Origin: an uncultured Ruminococcus sp.
GTDB lineage: Bacteria; Bacillota; Clostridia; Oscillospirales; Ruminococcaceae
Assembly: GCA_946404705.1 (NCBI GenBank)
Contig: CAMJES010000046.1
Location: 1 to 10,668, forward strand
DNA length: 10,668 nt
Reading direction: 5' to 3'
Shown here: one piece after another, positions 1 to 6,591 of the stretch
Numbering within the stretch: the stretch's first letter is position 1
Layout: the number at the start of each line of letters is the position of its first letter
Notes under the pieces: model-generated
What the model saw: the letters and a program-made list of their open reading frames with translations, nothing else
Told to the model about the DNA's origin: nothing
The model's database searches: none
Position numbers and translations under genes: made by a program

Positions 1-2
1 TG

Positions 3-260
3 TACGATCCGAGAATTGACCTCAAGGTTGATTATGACAATCAGAAGGTTATTCCGTTATCCTTTGAAAACAGCGGTATGGGCGTGTATCAGGAGTATGA
101 TATATCAGCTCTCACTCCCGAAGTTGCAAGGGATATGAATGATGCTCTTGAATTTATGGACGGTAATATGCTTGACCAGATTGAAGAAGCGGGTTATGAG
201 CCTGCGGAGGATGATATGGACAGGGATAAGGATATTCGTAGGGATAATATGAGTAGATAA
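3..260 (+). CDS. C-terminal fragment of an unrecognised protein (5' end outside window)
   Basis: The reading frame is open from the left edge (first full codon at 3) to TAA at 258-260, giving 85 residues. There is an internal ATG at 78, but the frame upstream of it continues without a stop and reads like protein (a YDPRIDLKVDYD segment, then VIPLSFENSGMGVYQEYD), so this is most likely the tail of a larger protein rather than a 60-residue gene. The end is strongly acidic and then charged (EPAEDDMDRDKDIRRD), suggesting a flexible, soluble C-terminus. No signal peptide, membrane segment or catalytic motif is visible. I do not recognise the family. Large multidomain accessory proteins of Firmicute conjugative elements often sit close to topB, and it could be one of these, but that is inferred from context only. 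It is followed by a terminator-like hairpin, so it probably ends a separate transcription unit. Confidence 0.6.
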   Translation, partial: YDPRIDLKVDYDNQKVIPLSFENSGMGVYQEYDISALTPEVARDMNDALEFMDGNMLDQIEEAGYEPAEDDMDRDKDIRRDNMSR

Positions 261-273
261 ATATTTGTATAAT

Positions 274-311
274 ATAATCCGTCTGCACCGATTATGGTTT
301 GGGCGGATTAT
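274..311 (+). terminator. Probable Rho-independent terminator of the upstream gene
   Basis: An 8-bp perfect stem, ATAATCCG (274-281) against CGGATTAT (304-311), starts 13 nt after the stop codon of the upstream gene. It can extend inwards through a C-G pair and G-U wobbles (282-285 with 300-303) to a small inner helix ACC/GGT (287-289 with 296-298) closing a six-base loop. The following T-run is short (TTT at 311-313, then GCG), so termination may be partial. Its position between two apparent transcription units supports the call. Confidence 0.45.
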
Positions 312-345
312 TTGCGTGAATCGTTGATTTTAATGAAAATGTAAT

Positions 346-374
346 CAAATATTTGTTTGACATAATAAACAAAT
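346..374. promoter_or_regulatory. Candidate operator: palindrome and inverted repeat overlapping the hsdM promoter
   Basis: Two overlapping symmetric elements are visible. CAAATATTTG (346-355) is a perfect 10-bp palindrome. ATTTGTTT (351-358) is perfectly inverted as AAACAAAT (367-374) with an 8-nt spacer. Together they give three CAAAT/ATTTG half-sites spaced across the -35 box (357-362), where a bound protein would block RNA polymerase. The region is very A+T-rich, so some symmetry is expected by chance, and no regulator gene is present in the window. Binding is inference. Confidence 0.35.
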
Positions 375-385
375 TGTGATATAAT
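357..385 (+). promoter_or_regulatory. Sigma-A-type promoter of the hsdM-hsdS-hsdR operon
   Basis: TTGACA (357-362) and TATAAT (380-385) match the vegetative consensus at all twelve positions, with the optimal 17-bp spacer. A TG at 377-378 gives an extended -10 (TGATATAAT). Transcription would start near 391-393, leaving an untranslated leader of about 65 nt before the hsdM start at 458. No comparable promoter is seen between the later genes, so this is the best candidate for the whole cassette. Confidence 0.85.
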
Positions 386-443
386 TTAATATGTATAACT
401 ATGCACAAAAGCAATTGTGAAGTTGTTGTCAAAATAATAATGG

Positions 444-451
444 AAAGGGTG
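444..451 (+). promoter_or_regulatory. Ribosome binding site that sets the hsdM start
   Basis: AAAGGGTG lies 6 nt before the ATG at 458. The earlier in-frame ATG at 401 has no Shine-Dalgarno sequence and would lie only about 9 nt from the predicted transcription start, so the start at 458 is preferred. Confidence 0.7.
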
Positions 452-457
452 CTGTAT

Positions 458-2062
458 ATGGCTAAAAAAGCAGTAGAAAAAGCACTGAACATAGATAATA
501 TTTTATTCAACTGCCGGGATATCCTTCGTGCGGCAAGAAACTCAGGTTCGTTCTTTGAAAAAAGAGATATGATGCTTACACTTGTATTTCTGCGTTTCAT
601 AGGCGAAAAGTATGAGGACGGTATTGAAAAACTCCGCAAGACATTGAACGAACAGGGACTTGATCCCGACGATGAGAATATCAAGGCAGCGTTTTTTGAT
701 GATGTGACATTTACCGACGGTACATATAATCTGCCGGAGGAAGCTCGCTGGTCAACTATCATCAATACCCCTGCTCCGTCACTAAACGTTGCACTTGACA
801 CAGCTCTTCACAGCATTGCACTCAGCTCGAAGGATCTGAAAGGCTGCTTTATTGAGGGTACATTCACAACAAGAAATCTCGCTCCGAATGATATTAAGAA
901 GCTTGTTGATGAAGTCAATAAGATTAGTCACAAGGCGTTCGGAAAGGAAAAAGACCTTATCGGACGAGTTTATGAATACTTCCTCAAGGAATTTGCTGTA
1001 AACGCAACCAAGGAAGAGGGCGAATTTTATACTCCTCACGATGTTGTTCAGCTTATTGCATCTATGATAGAGCCTTACGACGGCACACTTTATGACCCTT
1101 GCTGCGGTTCGGGCGGTATGTTTATTCAGAGTGCTGAGCTTGTCAAGTCAAGGCAGGGGGATATAAACAGGATAAATATATACGGTCAGGAAAAAGATGC
1201 CGCAACATATCGTCTTGCAAAAATGAACCTTGCACTCAGAGGATTGAGCCATAATCTCGGAGAAACCAACGATTCTTCCTTTACGCACGATCTTCACAAG
1301 GGCGTATATTTCAACTATATCATGGCAAACCCACCCTTTAATCTCAAGGGCTGGTATGATGATAACCTTAAATCCGATGCACGTTGGTCGGACTATGACA
1401 CTCCGCCCGAAAGCAATGCCAACTATGCGTGGATACTGCACATGCTTTCACATCTCAAAACCTCTGACGGTGTTGCAGGCTTTCTCCTTGCTAATGGTGC
1501 GCTCAATGACAGCGATACATTGGAGATACGCAAAAAGCTGATTCAGAATGATAAGGTCGAAGCTATTGTTGTTCTTCCGAGAGAGCTTTTTATTACGACC
1601 GATATAAGCGTTACGCTGTGGATTCTTAATCAGAACAAAAAAGGCGGCAGCTATCACGGCAGAACTCTCCGCAATCGTGAGAATGAAATTCTGTTTATAG
1701 ATCTTCGTCAGTGGACAGAAAACCCCGTAAAGGGTGAAAACAAGAAGAAAGTGTTGCTTGATACTGCACAGATAGAAAAGGCGTCCGAGATATATCACAC
1801 ATGGCAGTCGGAAGGCACTGACGGAGCAAATTACGAAGTTCCCGAGCTTTACCGCAGTGTCGGTATTGCCGAGATAGGGCAGAAAGGCTGGACGCTCACA
1901 CCAAGCAAGTATATCAAGTTTATCGACCATGACCTTGAGATTGATTATGAAAAGGAAATGGCTCGTATTCAGGCTGAAATGCGTGAGGTTATGAAGCAGG
2001 AAAAGGAATCTCAGCAGATGTTGGAAGAAGCATTCAGGGGGATCGGTTATGGCATTGACTAA
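458..2062 (+). CDS. hsdM: Type I restriction-modification system, DNA adenine methyltransferase subunit HsdM
   Basis: This is the modification subunit of a type I RM enzyme. It transfers a methyl group from S-adenosylmethionine to N6 of adenine at the site chosen by HsdS, and is also part of the restriction complex. It is 534 residues from the ATG at 458, close to the usual 500-540. The N-terminal part (about residues 8-130) resembles the helical HsdM_N domain, with LTLVFLRFIGEKYEDG. The methylase domain follows: FYTPHDVVQLIASMIEP, then the SAM-binding motif YDPCCGSGG (residues 212-220), QEKDAATYRLAKMNLALRG, and the catalytic NPPF (291-294) of N6-adenine methylases. A charged helical tail (EKEMARIQAEMREVMKQEKE) probably contacts HsdS. 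An in-frame ATG at 401 would add 19 residues but lacks a ribosome binding site. Its 3' end overlaps hsdS by 14 bp, which suggests translational coupling. All key residues are present, so it should be active. Confidence 0.96.
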   Translation: MAKKAVEKALNIDNILFNCRDILRAARNSGSFFEKRDMMLTLVFLRFIGEKYEDGIEKLRKTLNEQGLDPDDENIKAAFFDDVTFTDGTYNLPEEARWSTIINTPAPSLNVALDTALHSIALSSKDLKGCFIEGTFTTRNLAPNDIKKLVDEVNKISHKAFGKEKDLIGRVYEYFLKEFAVNATKEEGEFYTPHDVVQLIASMIEPYDGTLYDPCCGSGGMFIQSAELVKSRQGDINRINIYGQEKDAATYRLAKMNLALRGLSHNLGETNDSSFTHDLHKGVYFNYIMANPPFNLKGWYDDNLKSDARWSDYDTPPESNANYAWILHMLSHLKTSDGVAGFLLANGALNDSDTLEIRKKLIQNDKVEAIVVLPRELFITTDISVTLWILNQNKKGGSYHGRTLRNRENEILFIDLRQWTENPVKGENKKKVLLDTAQIEKASEIYHTWQSEGTDGANYEVPELYRSVGIAEIGQKGWTLTPSKYIKFIDHDLEIDYEKEMARIQAEMREVMKQEKESQQMLEEAFRGIGYGID

Positions 2063-3167
2063 ATACAAACTTGGTCAACTGTTGGAGCAGTGCGATGACC
2101 GAAATGATGATTTACAGTATTCTTTAGATGACGTTAAAGGAATATCCATTCAAAAAATCTTCATTGAAACAAAGGCTGATATGGAGGGCGTATCACTTAA
2201 ACCATATAAATTGGTAAAGCCCGATGAATTTGCTTATGTCACAGTTACCTCAAGGAATGGCGAGAAAATAACGTTGGCACACAACGATACGAATAATACA
2301 TATATTGTATCATCATCGTATGTTGTGTTTAGAATAAAGAAATCTGATGTTTTAGTATCAGATTACTTGTTTATGTATTTTAATCGTCCTGAATTTGACA
2401 GGTATTCACGGTTTAACTCTTGGGGTTCTGCGAGAGAAACGTTCGATTGGAGCGATATGTGTGATATTGAAATTGAGTTGCCCTCAATAGAAATCCAGCA
2501 GAAATATGTTGATGTCTATAACTCCATGTTTGCCAATCAGCAAAGCTATGAGCGTGGGTTGGAAGATTTGAAGCTTGTTTGCGATGCTTATATTGAGGAT
2601 TTAAGGCGTAATATGCCTTGTGAAGCTATCGGACCATTTATTGAAGAAAGAAATGAAAAGAATATTGATAATGCAATCACATTGTTTCAAGGGGTTAATG
2701 TAGATCATGTATTTACAAAGCCAAAACGAGTGGCAGAAGATTCGGAAAACGGAAGTGTAGTAAGGACAGGTCAATTTGCTTTCAATAAAGTAATGAAATC
2801 GCATAACACAAAACTTCCAATTGCTCTTCGAGAAGGACCGGATTGTGTTGTATCTAATTCATATCAAGTATTTGAAGTTATTAAGCCCCAAAAGCTGTTA
2901 CCAAAGTATCTTTTACTTTGGTTAAATAGAGCTGAAACCCAGAGATACGCCGGATTTATTTCGTTTGGAACAACAAGAGATATTTTCACATTTGAGGATA
3001 TGGGAAATATCTCTATCCCAATACCGGATATTAATACTCAGCAGAGTATAGTTGATATTTTTTCATCATACCAGATAAGAAATGAAATCAACGAAAAACT
3101 AAAATCCCAAATCAAAAATATCTGCCCGATACTGATAAAAGGCTCTATTGAAGAAGCAAGAAAATAA
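2049..3167 (+). CDS. hsdS: Type I restriction-modification system, specificity subunit HsdS
   Basis: HsdS recognises the bipartite DNA target and holds two HsdM copies. At 372 residues it is on the short side for the family (about 380-460). It shows the usual two-fold layout. Target-recognition domain 1 is about residues 1-155, with VSSSYVVF (88-95), NSWGSARETF (123-132) and IELPSIEIQQKYV (142-154). A helical spacer follows (about 155-190). Domain 2 is about 191-335, with the matching VSNSYQVF (268-275), ISFGTTRDIF (304-313) and IPIPDINTQQSIV (323-335). A C-terminal helix closes the protein. The start at 2049 lies inside the end of hsdM and is preceded by AGGGGGA (2036-2042), so translation is probably coupled. 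The DNA is visibly more A+T-rich than hsdM or hsdR, as often seen for exchanged specificity genes. The target sequence cannot be read from the protein. Confidence 0.93.
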   Translation: MALTKYKLGQLLEQCDDRNDDLQYSLDDVKGISIQKIFIETKADMEGVSLKPYKLVKPDEFAYVTVTSRNGEKITLAHNDTNNTYIVSSSYVVFRIKKSDVLVSDYLFMYFNRPEFDRYSRFNSWGSARETFDWSDMCDIEIELPSIEIQQKYVDVYNSMFANQQSYERGLEDLKLVCDAYIEDLRRNMPCEAIGPFIEERNEKNIDNAITLFQGVNVDHVFTKPKRVAEDSENGSVVRTGQFAFNKVMKSHNTKLPIALREGPDCVVSNSYQVFEVIKPQKLLPKYLLLWLNRAETQRYAGFISFGTTRDIFTFEDMGNISIPIPDINTQQSIVDIFSSYQIRNEINEKLKSQIKNICPILIKGSIEEARK

Positions 3168-3181
3168 AGGGGATCAGAATT

Positions 3182-6100
3182 ATGGCTAAGCTCAAAGAAT
3201 ATAACGGTCATTACTGCGAATCGGAATATGAGTATGCTTTTATAGGCTTTCTTGAAAATGAAGGCTGGAATTATTCTTCCGGAACGAACATCAAGCGTAA
3301 TACTAAAAGAGATGTTCTTATTGCTGACGATTTCAAAGCGTTCCTGTCAAAAACAAATCCCGAACTGACAGCAGATGAGGTTGAACAGATATATGACAAC
3401 GTGCGTCTTGTCGGTGCGGAAAGCGACTTTGCGACATTGCATAAGGTTTATGGTTGGATAGTAAACGGCGTTCAGTTTACACCTCAGAGCGGTTTGGCTG
3501 AAATGATTTCTCTTATTGATTTTGATACACCGAAAAATAATATTTTCCGTGTTGTAAATCAGTTTACTGTTGAATACACCAATAACGGACGCAAGGAAAA
3601 CCGAAGACCCGATGTTCTGTTGTTCGTGAACGGTATGCCTTTATGTGTGATTGAGCTGAAAAATCCCGCAGATAAAAATGCTACCGTATTTGCAGCGTGG
3701 GAGCAGATAAACATTCGTTACTGGAGAGATATTCCACATCTTCTCCATTACTGTCCTCTTGCTTGTATCTCCGACGGTGTAAAGACAAGGCTCGGTACTG
3801 TCCGCACACCCTATGAGCATTTTTATTCATGGCGAAGAGTAAATGACGGTGATCCTATATCAACTCTTCCTTTTGCCGAAACAGAAACAATGATAAAGGG
3901 CGTTTATTCTCCTGCACGTTTCCTTGAAATATTCAGAGATTATATCTATTTTCAGGATAGTATCTATGACAGCGATGAAGTTGAGATAGTATGTCGTTAC
4001 CCGCAGTTTTTCGCATCGAAGCTCTTAAAGCAGAGTATAGTAAATTCAATCGTGACCCGAAGCGGAAAGGGCGGAACATATTTTGGTGCGACAGGCTGCG
4101 GAAAAACATACACCATGGCTTTTCTTGCCCGTCAGTTAGCACTCCGCTGCACGGATATTGCCGAAATCGGTTCACCGACTGTCATTCTTATCGTTGACCG
4201 TGACGAGTTGCAGAAACAGGGTGCAAAACTCTTTACAAAGAGCAAGGAATTTTTGAATCTTGGTGAAGTTACCGTTGTAAAGAACAGGACAAAACTGCGT
4301 GAGGAGCTTGGCGCAAGACAAAGCGGCGGTTTATATATCTGCACCATTCAGAAATTCTGCGACAGAAAAGAAGATAAGATAGGACTTATCAACGATCGCC
4401 GCAATATAATCTGTTTTTCCGATGAAGCACACAGAACACAGCTTGAACATTCAAAGAAGATACAGTTCAGCAAGGATGCCGATGAAAATATGAAAGCAAT
4501 GGTGTCCAAGCCTTATGCCAAAGTGCTGAAAGAAGCATTCCCAAATGCAACATTTGTTGGATTTACGGGCACGCCTATTGCTGAAACATATCAGACCTTC
4601 GGCGATGAAATTGACAGATATACAATGGATCAGGCTGTTGCGGACGGACTGACAGTATCTATAAAATATCATCCCCGTATTGCAAAAGTCCTTCTTGATA
4701 ATGAAAAGGTACAGCAGATAGAAAGCTATTACAAGCAATGTGCCGATGACGGAGCTACCTTTGAAGATGTTGAGGCAAGCAAAACCGCAATGAGTTCAAT
4801 GGAAGTTATCCTTGGTGAACCATCACGATTGGAGCGGCTTGCGACCGATATACACGATCATTATGTATCCTGCTGCAGCAACGATCCCGACAGAATACAG
4901 AAAGCAATGATAGTTTGCTCCACAAGAAAAATTGCTTATGACCTTTTGCAGAAGTTCAGGGAAAAATACCCCGAATGGTTTGAAGAAAAGAAAACTCCCG
5001 ATGGTGTTATTGCGACTGAAAAGGAGCTTAAAGAGCTGAAACCAATGCCGTATATTGCCATGGTTTCAAGTGTGGGAAGCAATGACGAACCCGATATGTA
5101 TAATTATCTTGGCGGTGTTCGCAATGATAAGCGTTCAGAGGAAATGGACGCTGCTTTCAAGCAGGAGAAATCCAACTTCCGTATCGTTATTGTTGTTGAT
5201 ATGTGGATAACGGGCTTTGATGTGCCTTCGCTTACATATCTGTATAATGACAAGCCGCTTAAAAAACATCTTCTTATCCAGACTATCAGCCGTGTAAACA
5301 GAAAATATCCCGGCAAGGATTACGGTATGATTATTGATTACATCGGTATTCGTGACAATATGCGTGAAGCGGTCAAGGTATATGGCGGCAACACATCCGT
5401 TGCTCCGACCGGTGACGATATTGAACAGGCAACAGCATTGTTCAGAGAAGAACTGGAGATACTGAAAAATCTTTTCCACGATTACGATTTAGCTCCGTTC
5501 CTGGATCCCGAATGTAACCCGATAATAAGATATCAGTTACTTGCAAAAGCAGCCGAATTTGTTTTTGTATCAACAGAAATAATGAAACTGGAAAGTGAGA
5601 AAGGGACAAATGCTGTTCCGTTCAAAAAATATTTCCTTGAAACTGTAAAACGTATGAGAACAGCTTTTGATATATGTCAGCCTTCGGGTGAACTGGGTGA
5701 GGAAGAATCCGCACTTGCACAGTGTTTTATGGCTATTGCAGGATTTGTGCGCAAAATGAGCGGAACCGGAGATGTTGATACGGAAACTATGAACCGTACT
5801 GTATCAAAAATGGTTGAAGAAGCGTTAAAATATAATCAGGTCGAGAGCGTTCTTGAAAGCGGCGAGGAAGAGGACATTTTCTCTCCCGAATACTTTGAGA
5901 GGTTGTCCGATGTTAAAATGCCTGCTACAAAGCTGGAGCTGCTTATAAAGATGCTCCGCAAGCAGATCAAGGACTATGGAAAGGTCAATAACGTAGCTGC
6001 ACAGACATTCAAAGAGATGCTTGAAAAGACCATTGAGGAGTATCACGAAAGGCGCAGTCATTTGTCTGCGGAAGAAGCAGGACAGACTCAGGAACAGGCT

Positions 6101-6520
6101 TCGGAGGACATAATCAAGATTGCAACAAAACAGGCTCTTGAAATTCTCAAGAAGATGAATGAAAGCAGAGAGAGCTTCCGCAAGATAGGATTGACCTTCG
6201 AGGAAAAGGCTTTTTATGATATTTTGATTGCTTTGCGTGATCAGTACAACTTTGAGTATGGTACTGACAAGGAAGTTGATGGAGTTATCGTAAATGACAA
6301 GTGCAAGGCTCTTGCCAAGAAGGTTAAGGAGATCATTGATACAAAATCATCTTTTGCTGATTGGCTTAACAATAAGAATATACGGGATCAGCTGAAACTT
6401 GATATAAAAATATGCCTTATCAAGAACGGTTATCCTCCGCAGTACAGCCCCGAAGTATTCAGCAAGGTGATGGAGCAGGTGGAGAATTTCGAAGAAAATG
6501 CGGTATCCGATGAAAAATAA
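3182..6520 (+). CDS. hsdR: Type I restriction-modification system, endonuclease/translocase subunit HsdR
   Basis: HsdR is the ATP-dependent DNA translocase and nuclease that joins HsdM2-HsdS and cleaves unmethylated DNA away from the target. It has 1112 residues, within the upper family range. The N-terminal nuclease domain carries the PD-(D/E)xK signature: PD at 143-144 and ELK with E158 and K160. The superfamily 2 helicase motifs follow: Walker A GATGCGKT (302-309), DEAH box DEAH (414-417), motif III FTGTP (461-465) and motif VI QTISRVNR (700-707), followed by a GMIIDYIG segment. The C-terminal third is helical and charged (for example PATKLELLIKML from about residue 914, then KVNNVAAQTFKEML), like the C-terminal domain that docks HsdR to the methylase core. 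It starts 14 nt after hsdS with AAAGGGGA (3166-3173) as ribosome binding site. The frame is intact and no key residue is missing, so it should be functional. Confidence 0.96.
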   Translation: MAKLKEYNGHYCESEYEYAFIGFLENEGWNYSSGTNIKRNTKRDVLIADDFKAFLSKTNPELTADEVEQIYDNVRLVGAESDFATLHKVYGWIVNGVQFTPQSGLAEMISLIDFDTPKNNIFRVVNQFTVEYTNNGRKENRRPDVLLFVNGMPLCVIELKNPADKNATVFAAWEQINIRYWRDIPHLLHYCPLACISDGVKTRLGTVRTPYEHFYSWRRVNDGDPISTLPFAETETMIKGVYSPARFLEIFRDYIYFQDSIYDSDEVEIVCRYPQFFASKLLKQSIVNSIVTRSGKGGTYFGATGCGKTYTMAFLARQLALRCTDIAEIGSPTVILIVDRDELQKQGAKLFTKSKEFLNLGEVTVVKNRTKLREELGARQSGGLYICTIQKFCDRKEDKIGLINDRRNIICFSDEAHRTQLEHSKKIQFSKDADENMKAMVSKPYAKVLKEAFPNATFVGFTGTPIAETYQTFGDEIDRYTMDQAVADGLTVSIKYHPRIAKVLLDNEKVQQIESYYKQCADDGATFEDVEASKTAMSSMEVILGEPSRLERLATDIHDHYVSCCSNDPDRIQKAMIVCSTRKIAYDLLQKFREKYPEWFEEKKTPDGVIATEKELKELKPMPYIAMVSSVGSNDEPDMYNYLGGVRNDKRSEEMDAAFKQEKSNFRIVIVVDMWITGFDVPSLTYLYNDKPLKKHLLIQTISRVNRKYPGKDYGMIIDYIGIRDNMREAVKVYGGNTSVAPTGDDIEQATALFREELEILKNLFHDYDLAPFLDPECNPIIRYQLLAKAAEFVFVSTEIMKLESEKGTNAVPFKKYFLETVKRMRTAFDICQPSGELGEEESALAQCFMAIAGFVRKMSGTGDVDTETMNRTVSKMVEEALKYNQVESVLESGEEEDIFSPEYFERLSDVKMPATKLELLIKMLRKQIKDYGKVNNVAAQTFKEMLEKTIEEYHERRSHLSAEEAGQTQEQASEDIIKIATKQALEILKKMNESRESFRKIGLTFEEKAFYDILIALRDQYNFEYGTDKEVDGVIVNDKCKALAKKVKEIIDTKSSFADWLNNKNIRDQLKLDIKICLIKNGYPPQYSPEVFSKVMEQVENFEENAVSDEK

Positions 6521-6591
6521 TTGAGATTCTTACTATAAATTGCGTAAGGGTATAACCATATCAGAAAAATTCATAACAGGAGTAGATATTA

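Noticed and set aside
268..278. Two overlapping TATAAT hexamers (268-273 and 273-278) as a promoter
   Set aside because: No acceptable -35 box lies at the right distance, the second falls in the terminator stem, and the region is generally A+T-rich.
372..420. Direct repeat AATTGTGA (372-379 and 413-420)
   Set aside because: Eight bases in an A+T-rich region are easily expected by chance, and the spacing suggests no known element.
401..457. N-terminal 19-residue extension of HsdM from the ATG at 401
   Set aside because: There is no ribosome binding site, it lies only about 9 nt after the predicted transcription start, and the well-placed AAAGGGTG favours 458.
292..801. 169-residue reverse-strand open frame across the promoter and the start of hsdM
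   Set aside because: It lies antisense to a clear gene and its promoter, has a composition unlike a real protein, and no supporting start signals.
1448..2068. 206-residue reverse-strand open frame inside hsdM
   Set aside because: It is the complement of the conserved hsdM coding sequence and has no recognisable domain.
2049..3167. Phase-variable hsdS locus
   Set aside because: There is only one hsdS, with no inverted partial copy, no recombinase and no long simple-sequence tract.
6526..6551. Hairpin between hsdR and the DUF262 gene (CTTAC/GTAAG core) as a terminator
   Set aside because: The stem is short, A+T-rich and partly wobble-paired, and no T-run follows it. At most it could slow RNA polymerase or ribosomes.
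6528..6556. Promoter for the DUF262 gene using TATAAC at 6551-6556
   Set aside because: The hexamer 17 bp upstream (TCTTAC) is a poor -35 box. Weak activity cannot be excluded, but the sequence does not support a call.
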